Shown here: positions 1 to 5,764 of the stretch, in pieces
How the letters are laid out: the number at the start of each line of letters is the position of its first letter
Position numbering within the stretch: position 1 is the stretch's first letter
From: an uncultured Varibaculum sp.
GTDB lineage: Bacteria; Actinomycetota; Actinomycetes; Actinomycetales; Actinomycetaceae
DNA length: 6,041 nt
Direction of reading: 5' to 3'
NCBI GenBank assembly: GCA_947253735.1
Contig: CAMYAU010000089.1
Coordinates: forward strand, 1-6,041
The notes under the pieces: generated by a model
The model's input: only the letters and a program-made list of their open reading frames with translations
Databases searched by the model: none
Told to the model about the DNA's origin: nothing
Program-made: the position numbers and the translations under genes

Positions 1-176
1 ACTTCTTCTGGCCGCTAGAGCGGGTACAAAAGGAAGAGGAAGAGCGGATTACCGCCGCCTGGAAAGACGTAGAGGCTTACGCCGAAGAAAAGGGCGTGAC
101 CTTACGCGTCGCAGCCACCGTATTGGCGGTGGAGCGGGTCTTGCAGGCTCATAAGCGGCGCGGCCTCTACCCGTGA
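1..176 (+). CDS. C-terminus of a probable Glu/Leu/Phe/Val (glutamate-type) dehydrogenase, 5' end outside the window
   Basis: Frame 3 is open from the first base and ends at TGA 174-176, giving 57 visible residues that start FFWPLERVQ and end KRRGLYP. The other two frames are not plausible: one stops at 16-18 and one is implausibly Arg-rich. The pattern fits the last helix of NAD(P)-dependent amino-acid dehydrogenases of the GluDH family: a charged helix (VQKEEEERITAAWKDV), then GVTLRVAATVLAVERVLQA and an RGLYP end, where family members often show TLRxAAxxxAxxRVxxAxxxRGxxP. Those enzymes reversibly deaminate glutamate or branched and aromatic amino acids in the cytoplasm. The catalytic lysine and the Rossmann domain lie upstream and cannot be seen, so neither the substrate nor the cofactor can be told. 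A family call from this tail alone is reasonable but not certain. Confidence 0.68.
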   Translation, partial: FFWPLERVQKEEEERITAAWKDVEAYAEEKGVTLRVAATVLAVERVLQAHKRRGLYP

Positions 177-186
177 TCGGTGCGTA

Positions 187-254
187 GGCAGAAATCCTGC
201 CGGTTAAGGTGATGCTTTTCTCCCCCCGAGCGGATCTATCGCTCGGGGGGGGGG
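187..254 (+). terminator. GC-rich hairpin pair downstream of the dehydrogenase gene, probable terminator without a U-run
   Basis: A small 5-bp hairpin (GGCAG 187-191, CTGCC 197-201) starts 10 bases after the stop codon. A much stronger one follows: CCCCCCGAGCG at 222-232 pairs perfectly with CGCTCGGGGGG at 240-250 around a 7-base loop. The right arm runs into four extra Gs (ten in a row, 245-254) and then AGAGAG plus seven As. The A-rich 3' side can pair with CTTTTCT at 215-221, so no U-tract follows the stem on either strand. U-less hairpin terminators are accepted in high-GC Gram-positives, so termination of the upstream gene is the likeliest role, but a leader structure for glgB is also possible. 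Confidence 0.6.
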
Positions 255-325
255 AGAGAGAAAAAAATTGGAAATCGGGGCGCTATTCCAAAGAATTTTT
301 GGGCGATTCGTGACACGCTAGAGGC

Positions 326-2509
326 ATGAACGCAAAACCTGTAGCTGTAGATCCAGATATCCTTGCTAACGTTGCCCATGGCCGGTATTTTGACCCGCAT
401 TCGGTGCTGGGCACCCACATAGGGGAAGATTCCGTAACGATCCGCACCATAGCTCACTTGGCCGATACAGTGGAGATCGTTACCCCCAAGGGAACTTTCC
501 CGGCAAGCCATGAGCAAGACGGCATTTGGGTGACGGTCCTAGAGGGTACCGATATCCCTGATTACCGGGTACGAACCACCTACGGGGAGGAAACCACAGA
601 GCTAGATGACGGTTACCGCTACCTGCCCACCATCGGTGAATTTGATCTTTACCTGATTTCCGAGGGGCGCCACGAGAAACTGTGGGAGGTTCTGGGAGCT
701 CATCTGCGTTCTTACGACACTGAAATGGGGCAAACCAAGGGCGCATCCTTCGCAGTGTGGGCACCTAATGCCCAGGCCGTGCGGGTTGTTGGCGACTTTA
801 ACTATTGGGACGGAGAAGCTTCTTCAATGCGTTCCCTGGGATCTTCCGGGGTTTGGGAGCTATTCATTCCCAACGTAGAGATTGGGGCCCGCTACAAGTT
901 TGAAATCCTGGGACCGGATGGGAACTGGCGACAAAAGGCTGACCCTATGGCGCGCGCCTGCGAGATCCCTCCCCTAACTGCCTCCGTTGTTACTGACAAG
1001 CACCACCAGTGGGAAGACCAGGAGTGGATGGAGAAGCGGGCAAAATCTGATCCCCACAACTCCCCCATGTCGGTCTATGAGATGCATATCGGATCTTGGT
1101 CTTATGACACCCACTACCGGGACCTGGCCGAAGACCTGGTCTCTTATGTGAAAGATATGGGCTTTACCCATGTAGAGATGATGCCGGTTTCTGAACACCC
1201 CTTCTATGGTTCTTGGGGATACCAGCAGACTGGATATTACGCGCCCTCTTCCCGCTATGGCACTCCGGATGATTTCCGCTACCTGGTTGATAAACTGCAC
1301 CAGGCAGGTATCGGGGTAATCCTGGACTGGGTTCCGGGGCATTTCCCCAAAGACCAGTTTGCACTCGCCGATTTTGATGGCACCAAACTTTATGAGCATC
1401 CGGATCCCACCCGCGGCGAACAGCCCGATTGGGGTACCTTGATTTTCAACTTTGGCCGCAATGAGGTGCGGAACTTCCTAGTGGCCAATGCCCTCTACTG
1501 GTTAGATGAATTCCATATTGATGGTTTGCGGGTAGATGCAGTTGCCTCCATGCTTTACCTGGACTACTCCCGCGAGGAAGGCCAATGGCATCCTAACCAA
1601 TATGGCGGCCGCGAGAACCTAGAGGCGATTTCTTTCTTGCAGGAAGCCAATGCCACCTGCTACCGGCTACACCCCGGCATTTGCATGATCGCGGAAGAGT
1701 CTACAGCTTGGCCAGGAGTAACTGCCCCTACCGATACCGGGGGCTTGGGCTTCGGTCTGAAGTGGAATATGGGTTGGATGAACGATACTTTGCGTTATCT
1801 GCGCGAAGACCCGGTCAACCGGTCTTGGCATCATGGAGAACTAACATTCTCACTGGTGTATGCGTTCTCGGAACACTATATTTTGCCACTGTCCCATGAC
1901 GAGGTCGTTTACGGTAAGGGATCGATTCTGGCCAAGCAACCCGGTGACTACTGGCGGCAATTGGCCGGGGTACGTTCCCTCTATGCTTATCAATGGTCTC
2001 ATCCGGGCAAGCAACTCCTGTTTATGGGTGGCGAGTTCGCGCAGGGTGCCGAATGGGATGCTAATCGCTCCCTAGATTGGTTCCTCCTAGATGACGAGCG
2101 CAACCAGGGCATACAGTCACTGGTACGGGATTTGAACCATATCTACACCACTGAGCCAGCACTTTGGGATGACGAACATACCGGGTTTGAGTGGATCGAA
2201 TCTAATGATGCCGAACATAACGTGATCTCCTATGTACGTAAGTATCGTGACGATCACGGCAAAGAACATAAGCTAGTTTGTATCTGTAACTTTGCAGGTA
2301 ATCCTCACGAAGGCTACCGGGTGGGACTACCCGACGGGGGCGAGTGGGAAGAGCTAGTCAACACCGATGATGCCAAGTATGGCGGCTCGGGGGTTACCAA
2401 CTTGGGACAGGTCACCGCCGAAGATATGGAGTGGAATGGCCGCCCCTACTCGGTAGAGCTGCGGGTGCCGCCCTTGGGGTGCCTGTGGTTGCGTCCTAAA
2501 GAAGACTAA
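326..2509 (+). CDS. glgB: 1,4-alpha-glucan (glycogen) branching enzyme GlgB
   Basis: This cytoplasmic enzyme (EC 2.4.1.18) cuts alpha-1,4 glucan chains and rejoins the piece through an alpha-1,6 bond, making the branches of glycogen. The 727-residue length matches full-length bacterial GlgB. In order it has an N1 beta domain (about residues 10-110, with the typical GRYFDPHSVLGTH opening), a CBM48 domain (about 130-220, AVWAPNAQAVRVVGDFNYWDG), a GH13 TIM barrel (about 250-610) and a C-terminal beta domain. All four GH13 regions are intact: DWVPGHFP at 334-341, GLRVDAV with the nucleophile D404, AEEST with the acid/base E457 (456-460), and LSHDEVV with D525. The spacing of these three acids matches E. 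coli GlgB. An in-frame TGA at 311-313 rules out a longer start. AGAGG (320-324) almost touches the ATG, so the ribosome site is poor. No other glycogen gene is adjacent. The gene looks intact. Confidence 0.98.
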   Translation: MNAKPVAVDPDILANVAHGRYFDPHSVLGTHIGEDSVTIRTIAHLADTVEIVTPKGTFPASHEQDGIWVTVLEGTDIPDYRVRTTYGEETTELDDGYRYLPTIGEFDLYLISEGRHEKLWEVLGAHLRSYDTEMGQTKGASFAVWAPNAQAVRVVGDFNYWDGEASSMRSLGSSGVWELFIPNVEIGARYKFEILGPDGNWRQKADPMARACEIPPLTASVVTDKHHQWEDQEWMEKRAKSDPHNSPMSVYEMHIGSWSYDTHYRDLAEDLVSYVKDMGFTHVEMMPVSEHPFYGSWGYQQTGYYAPSSRYGTPDDFRYLVDKLHQAGIGVILDWVPGHFPKDQFALADFDGTKLYEHPDPTRGEQPDWGTLIFNFGRNEVRNFLVANALYWLDEFHIDGLRVDAVASMLYLDYSREEGQWHPNQYGGRENLEAISFLQEANATCYRLHPGICMIAEESTAWPGVTAPTDTGGLGFGLKWNMGWMNDTLRYLREDPVNRSWHHGELTFSLVYAFSEHYILPLSHDEVVYGKGSILAKQPGDYWRQLAGVRSLYAYQWSHPGKQLLFMGGEFAQGAEWDANRSLDWFLLDDERNQGIQSLVRDLNHIYTTEPALWDDEHTGFEWIESNDAEHNVISYVRKYRDDHGKEHKLVCICNFAGNPHEGYRVGLPDGGEWEELVNTDDAKYGGSGVTNLGQVTAEDMEWNGRPYSVELRVPPLGCLWLRPKED

Positions 2510-2537
2510 TCAGATAGTTCCGGTTTTAGCGGACTTT

Positions 2538-2596
2538 AAAGGTGGCGCTTTCAAGAAGGATTCCTTCTCGAAAGCGCCACCTTTGGTTTCTTTTTA
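2538..2596 (+). terminator. Strong rho-independent terminator between convergent glgB and mntH
   Basis: AAAGGTGGCGCTTTC (2538-2552) pairs perfectly over 15 bp with GAAAGCGCCACCTTT (2570-2584). After one mismatch the stem continues with AGAAG/CTTCT towards a short loop. On the + strand the stem is followed by a T-rich tail (TTTGGTTTCTTTTTAG), which makes it the glgB terminator, starting 28 bases after its stop. The stem itself ends in AAA/TTT, so it can also act on the - strand as the mntH terminator, about 90 bases past the mntH stop. Confidence 0.93.
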
Positions 2597-2646
2597 GATT
2601 TTTCGGGAGTTTAAAACTAGTCTCGAGGACGCGCAACTAGCTTTCC

Positions 2647-2665
2647 GCAAAGCTCACCTCTTTGC
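2647..2665 (-). other. Small hairpin just downstream of mntH
   Basis: GCAAAG (2647-2652) and CTTTGC (2660-2665) form a 6-bp inverted repeat with a 7-base loop, 10 bases past the mntH stop codon on the - strand. There is no U-run after it. It may stabilise the 3' end of the mntH transcript or may be chance; real termination is better explained by the larger hairpin further downstream. Confidence 0.3.
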
Positions 2666-2675
2666 TGACACAGAT

Positions 2676-3941
2676 CTATACGTCCACTCCCATAAATGTC
2701 AGCACTACTAGCAGCAGGTTCAGGGCAATAATCAGGATCGAGATCAATCCCATAATCCAACGCATACTGGTCGTGTCCTGATACTTGCCCATTAGTTCCC
2801 GTTTGCGCGTATAGGCCGCAAGCGGTACCACTGCCAAGGGAATACCAAAAGACAACGCCACTTGAGATATAACCAATGCCCAGGTGGGGTTGGGGTAGAG
2901 CCAAAGAATCAACAACGCGGGAATCAAGGTAACCAGACGCCGGGTAAATAGTGGCACCCGGATATGCAGCAACCCGCCCATGATTTCTGAACCCGCATAG
3001 GCGCCTACCGAAGTGGAGGCTAGTCCGGAAGCTAGCAGGCCAATCGCAAAAATTACTCCGATTCCACTGCCCAGGGCATTTTCGATAGCGGCATGTGCGC
3101 CCTCAATCGTGTCAGTTCCGCTCTTCCCCGAAAGTGCCGAGGCCGCCAGCAATAGCAGCGCAATATTAACCGCTCCCGCGACAATTAGCGCATAGGCCAC
3201 ATCATGTTTGGAGGCGCGTAATAGGCGCGGTAACTCCCCGTCTTTACGTTGGGGAAAACGGTGATTCACCAAAGAAGAGTGCAGGTAAATGGCGTGAGGC
3301 ATTACCGTTGCCCCCAGCATGGAGGCAGCGATCAGCACGGTGTCGGTACCGGCAAAACGGGGCAGTAATCCCCCCAGCATCCCGGCAGGATCGGGCGGGC
3401 TAATCACCAGTCCCGACAAGAAGCCCACGGTGATGATCACCAGCAAACCAACCACGATAGTTTCGAACTGTTTTTGCCGGCGCTCATTCTGGAAAACCAG
3501 CAGCGCTAAGGACACACAGCCGACAATAAAACCGCCCGCCAAAAGGGGCAGACCGAATAGGAGCTTTAAGGCGATCGCGCCTCCCACGATCTCTGCCAGG
3601 TCGGTGGCGGCTGCAATGATTTCCGCTTGAATCCAAAACGCGATGCGTTTGACTTTGGGTAGCCTGTCCCCCAAGATCTCTGGTAGAGATTTGCCAGTCA
3701 CCAGCCCCAGTTTGGCACTTTGATATTGAATAACCACTGCCATCAGGTTAGCCAGCACCAATACCCACACCAGCAGGTAGCCATAGCGGGCGCCAGCAGT
3801 AATGTTCGCGGCTACGTTCCCCGGATCAACATAGGCCACTGCCGCTACGAAGGCTGGTCCTAGTAACGGAACCAGCCCTTTCTTGGCTGCTGATTTAGCG
3901 TCGAGAGCTTTCTGAGTATCCGGCGTCGGTTGCTTTTCCAT
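2676..3941 (-). CDS. mntH: Nramp-family divalent metal (Mn2+/Fe2+) transporter MntH
   Basis: This inner-membrane, proton-coupled importer brings in Mn2+ (and usually Fe2+). The 421 residues match bacterial MntH, with about 11 hydrophobic segments predicted by eye. The metal-site motifs are canonical: DPGN at 39-42 in the first membrane helix (GPAFVAAVAYVDPGN) and MPH at 214-216 in helix 6 (GATVMPHAIYLHS). The methionine of MPH marks transition-metal rather than Mg2+-type Nramps. A GLASTSVGAYAGSEIMGGLL stretch (301-325 region) fits the conserved loop and helix 8 region. The start ATG is preceded by AAAGGTG with an unusually long gap of about 12 bases, and this Shine-Dalgarno lies in the loop of a hairpin. 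The gene ends in TAG, converges on glgB and lies 178 bp downstream of the deacylase gene, so it probably has its own promoter. Repression by Mn through an MntR/DtxR-type protein is expected for the family but not proven here. Confidence 0.96.
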   Translation of the reverse strand: MEKQPTPDTQKALDAKSAAKKGLVPLLGPAFVAAVAYVDPGNVAANITAGARYGYLLVWVLVLANLMAVVIQYQSAKLGLVTGKSLPEILGDRLPKVKRIAFWIQAEIIAAATDLAEIVGGAIALKLLFGLPLLAGGFIVGCVSLALLVFQNERRQKQFETIVVGLLVIITVGFLSGLVISPPDPAGMLGGLLPRFAGTDTVLIAASMLGATVMPHAIYLHSSLVNHRFPQRKDGELPRLLRASKHDVAYALIVAGAVNIALLLLAASALSGKSGTDTIEGAHAAIENALGSGIGVIFAIGLLASGLASTSVGAYAGSEIMGGLLHIRVPLFTRRLVTLIPALLILWLYPNPTWALVISQVALSFGIPLAVVPLAAYTRKRELMGKYQDTTSMRWIMGLISILIIALNLLLVVLTFMGVDV

Positions 3942-3943
3942 CT

Positions 3944-3965
3944 ATGCAGCTTCACCTTTCTGCAT
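3944..3965 (-). promoter_or_regulatory. Ribosome-site hairpin of mntH with the Shine-Dalgarno in its loop
   Basis: On the - strand ATGCAG (3965-3960) and CTGCAT (3949-3944) form a perfect 6-bp stem around the 10-base loop AAAGGTGAAG, which contains the only good Shine-Dalgarno of mntH. The stem ends 2 bases before the mntH ATG. The linear gap from GG to ATG is 13 bases, long for a ribosome site; folding would shorten it. The same stretch also reads as a 7-codon ORF (- strand, 3942-3965) whose TAG stop directly abuts the mntH ATG. Whether either has a function is inference. Confidence 0.45.
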
Positions 3966-4025
3966 CAGGAAACTACTTCACCTAAACCAGATCCATACTT
4001 TCCCAAAGCTATTTTTCGGCTATCC

Positions 4026-4052
4026 CTTATATAAGTTTCGTACACCCGAAAC
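4026..4052 (-). promoter_or_regulatory. Probable mntH promoter -10 region with an adjoining 18-bp palindromic operator
   Basis: On the - strand a TATATA box (4033-4028, within CTTATATAAG) lies about 87 bases before the mntH start. Immediately upstream, at 4035-4052, is a perfect inverted repeat GTTTCG-N6-CGAAAC. It would fill the spacer and -35 zone of this promoter, the classical place for a repressor site. The -35 element itself is weak (TAATGT at 17 bp spacing). Family knowledge suggests an MntR/DtxR/Fur-type metal regulator, but the repeat does not match the DtxR consensus closely. Confidence 0.5.
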
Positions 4053-4119
4053 ATTACTCCGATTTTTCCGAAGATAAAAACCGGTTAGCAAAGCAACTCG
4101 ACTGCTCCAATAACAAAAG

Positions 4120-4605
4120 TTAAGGACGGGAGATTTCTCCCCGTTCTGCCCCGCTGACCTCCTGCAAATCTGCAGCAGCAACTAAAATTTGATAACCGCG
4201 TTTACCTGCTGACACATAGATTTTTTCTTGGCTAAAAGCAGATTCGTCGATCACCGTTGGGAAATCTTTCTTCATCCCTAAAGGCGAACAAGCCCCTTTT
4301 AAGTAACCGGTGAGCGGAGTTAGCTTTTTAAGCGGTAACATCGCGACCTGTTTCACCCCAAAACACCTGGCCGCAGCTTTCAAATCCAACTCGTGCGTAG
4401 CCGGCACTACTGCCACGAAGTGTTCCCCCGGTCCACCCGCTAAGACCAGAGTTTTAAATACCAGATTCGGATCTACCCCCAGCTCCTGCGCAATCGTAAG
4501 GGCATCCAAAAACTCCCCTTTAGAAGAAACCTGCGTCATTTGCGCATCGATTCCCGCATTCTCGAGGATACGCATAGCATTTGTTTTTACATGTTTCTTC
4601 CCCAT
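4120..4605 (-). CDS. ybaK: YbaK/EbsC-family Cys-tRNA(Pro) deacylase
   Basis: This cytoplasmic trans-editing enzyme removes cysteine mistakenly loaded on tRNA(Pro) by prolyl-tRNA synthetase. Its 161 residues cover the single YbaK/aminoacyl-tRNA deacylation domain. Visible family marks are VFKTLV at 49-54 with the conserved catalytic lysine K51, VVPATHELDLKA (67-78), and GYLKGACSPLGMKKDFPTVID at 100-120, close to the GxxSPLGxKKxxPTVID block of E. coli YbaK. The ATG is preceded by GGTGAG at 3-bp spacing within AGCTGGTGAGCTT. It has its own promoter candidate upstream, is divergent from the ABC exporter operon, and mntH follows on the same strand after 178 bp. There is no obvious functional link to either neighbour. 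The gene appears intact; the exact substrate (Cys-tRNA(Pro) rather than another mischarged tRNA) is inferred from the family. Confidence 0.95.
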   Translation of the reverse strand: MGKKHVKTNAMRILENAGIDAQMTQVSSKGEFLDALTIAQELGVDPNLVFKTLVLAGGPGEHFVAVVPATHELDLKAAARCFGVKQVAMLPLKKLTPLTGYLKGACSPLGMKKDFPTVIDESAFSQEKIYVSAGKRGYQILVAAADLQEVSGAERGEISRP

Positions 4606-4640
4606 AAGCTCACCAGCTTCCCGTAGGTGTTTTCTCAGCT

Positions 4641-4671
4641 AGTTTAGCCCAATCGAAAATTTGGGGATCAA
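4641..4671 (-). promoter_or_regulatory. Candidate promoter of the ybaK-type gene
   Basis: On the - strand TTGATC (4671-4666) and TAAACT (4646-4641) resemble -35 and -10 boxes with a 19-bp spacer, placed 36 bases before the ATG. The spacer is a little long, so confidence is modest. CCCAA-N8-TTGGG (4648-4665) lies within the spacer. Confidence 0.4.
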
Positions 4672-4672
4672 A

Positions 4673-4697
4673 ACACCTTTCTACCGGACACCTTTCT
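4673..4697 (-). repeat. Tandem 10-mer repeat next to the ybaK promoter
   Basis: ACACCTTTCT occurs twice on the + strand, at 4673-4682 and 4688-4697, a 15-bp period with a 5-base spacer. On the - strand the pair (AGAAAGGTGT) ends one base before the candidate -35 box of the deacylase gene, a position suited to an activator or repressor. No known motif is recognised. Confidence 0.5.
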
Positions 4698-4724
4698 GAC
4701 GTTCAAAATTTGCAAAAACCTTCG

Positions 4725-4784
4725 GTTAATTCTCGATTAACGCCCCAAGCTTGGGTAGTATCCTCTGATTAAGTTTACTAAAAT
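4725..4784 (+). promoter_or_regulatory. Promoter/operator region of the ABC exporter operon with two adjoining palindromes
   Basis: Two perfect inverted repeats lie 2 bases apart: GTTAAT-N5-ATTAAC (4725-4741) and the 12-bp palindrome CCCAAGCTTGGG (4744-4755). They are followed by two possible -10 boxes, TAGTAT (4756-4761) and TAAAAT (4779-4784), 62 and 39 bases before the TTG start. No convincing -35 box is visible, so the exact promoter is uncertain. Drug-exporter operons of this type are often controlled by local TetR, MerR, PadR or two-component regulators; none is encoded in this window. Confidence 0.4.
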
Positions 4785-4823
4785 TACCTTGAAAACTAAC
4801 TCCCTAAGAACGCGAGAACCGCC

Positions 4824-5537
4824 TTGACCGACATCATCGAAGTAGAGGGTCTAACCAAAGATTACCAGCAGTTACGCGCCCTAAATAAGCTAACTTTCCA
4901 AGTTCGTCAAGGTGAAATCTTGGGGCTGCTTGGCCCCAATGGCTCCGGTAAATCCACTGCTATTAACTGCATCCTCTCCTTGCTTCGCTTTAACAGCGGA
5001 AGCGTAAAAATCTTTGGAAAAGAAATGCGTCCCGACGCCTTCGACATCAAACGACGCCTAGGAGTGGTTTTCCAAGATGTAGCCGTCTTTAACGAGCTAA
5101 CCGTGGCGCAAAACCTAGAATACTTTTGCGGCCTATATGTGGCAGACAAGCGCGAACGCTCCGCGATGATTGCAGAGGCGGTTCAGTTGGTGGGCTTGCA
5201 GGACTACCTAAAGTTTCGTCCCAAGCAGCTCTCAGGAGGCCTGTTACGTCGCTTAAATCTGGCTTGCGGTATCGCCCATCAACCAGAGCTGATTTTCTTA
5301 GATGAGCCAACCGTAGCGGTAGATCCCCAAAGCCGCAATAACATCCTGGACGGTATCGTCACTTTGCGTGACCGCGGCGCCACGGTGGTTTACACCACCC
5401 ACTATATGGAAGAAGTCGAGCAGATTTGCGACCGCCTCATCATCCTCGACAAAGGGGAAATCATTGCCCAAGGCACCATTAACGAACTAAAACAGCTATC
5501 CGATATCGAAGAAAAAGTTACCCTGCAAGGGGTGTAG
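4824..5537 (+). CDS. ABC-2 type exporter ATP-binding protein, cut short by an in-frame TAG
   Basis: This is the cytoplasmic nucleotide-binding subunit that powers an efflux-type ABC transporter. All ATPase motifs are present: Walker A GPNGSGKST (37-45), Q-loop Q84 in VVFQD, signature LSGGLLRRL (136-144), Walker B LIFLDEP (156-162, with E161), D-loop VAVDPQ (164-169) and H-loop H193 in TTHYMEE. The DEPTVxVDPQSRN and YTTHYMEEVE wording resembles the DrrA/LnrL branch that exports drugs or lipopeptides. The start is TTG: an in-frame TAA at 4797-4799 leaves no ATG or GTG upstream, and later starts would remove the first beta strand. The ribosome site is weak (GCGAG at 4812-4816). The frame ends at TAG 5535-5537 after 237 residues, but homologues usually run to about 300 residues, and the same frame downstream encodes the missing tail. 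The substrate is unknown. Confidence 0.9.
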   Translation: MTDIIEVEGLTKDYQQLRALNKLTFQVRQGEILGLLGPNGSGKSTAINCILSLLRFNSGSVKIFGKEMRPDAFDIKRRLGVVFQDVAVFNELTVAQNLEYFCGLYVADKRERSAMIAEAVQLVGLQDYLKFRPKQLSGGLLRRLNLACGIAHQPELIFLDEPTVAVDPQSRNNILDGIVTLRDRGATVVYTTHYMEEVEQICDRLIILDKGEIIAQGTINELKQLSDIEEKVTLQGV

Positions 5538-5762
5538 CTACCGCCAGAACTTAAAGCAAAGCTGGAATCTGATCCCCAAATTGAGTCAGTTACCACCCGA
5601 AATCGCACGGCCCAGCTAGTTTACCGGCACGGACAAAACCACGTTTCCACCCTCATCGCCCAATTGAGCGAGGCCAGGGTATCCTACGAGTCGATTTACT
5701 CGGAACGTCCCACCCTAAATGACGTTTTCTTGCAGCTAACCGGCAAGGAATTGCGAGACTAG
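5538..5762 (+). pseudogene. C-terminal (DUF4162-like) part of the ABC ATPase, in frame after the internal TAG
   Basis: These 74 sense codons follow the TAG at 5535-5537 in exactly the ATPase frame and end at a second TAG (5760-5762). The translation starts LPPELKAKLESDPQIES and ends RPTLNDVFLQLTGKELRD, the standard end of DrrA-type ATPases (PxLxDVFLxLTGxxLR), where a small accessory domain follows the nucleotide-binding domain. Without the internal TAG the gene would give a normal 312-residue protein (4824-5759). There is no frameshift or further stop. No ATG or plausible ribosome site would make the tail as a separate protein. It is either a dead remnant of a recent nonsense mutation, expressed by readthrough or suppression, or an artefact of a base error. 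Confidence 0.85.
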
Positions 5763-5764
5763 CT

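Noticed and set aside
268..300. Second terminator before glgB (TTGGAA 268-273, TTCCAA 286-291, then TTTTT)
   Set aside because: The stem is only 6 AT-leaning base pairs with a 12-base loop, and the T-run is separated from it; it is too weak to call.
974..1399. 141-codon open frame on the - strand inside glgB
   Set aside because: It is antisense to the catalytic core of an unmistakable glgB, has no family resemblance and no ribosome site worth noting; it is a shadow of the real gene.
3942..4033. Mn2+ riboswitch (yybP-ykoY type) in the mntH leader
   Set aside because: The leader is about 80 bases and I could not find the conserved paired loops of that motif; only one small hairpin is visible.
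4128..4141. GGGAGATTTCTCCC hairpin at the end of the deacylase gene as its terminator
   Set aside because: It lies inside the coding end, has a tiny loop and no following U-run; read-through into mntH cannot be excluded, but no terminator can be called.
4310..4642. 110-codon open frame on the + strand over the deacylase gene
   Set aside because: It is antisense to a well-conserved YbaK-type gene and has the Ser/Pro/Arg-rich make-up of a shadow frame.
5535..5762. UAG reassigned to an amino acid (for example pyrrolysine) in this organism
   Set aside because: TAG also ends mntH and the ATPase tail at natural positions, and nothing in the window points to pyrrolysine or code change.
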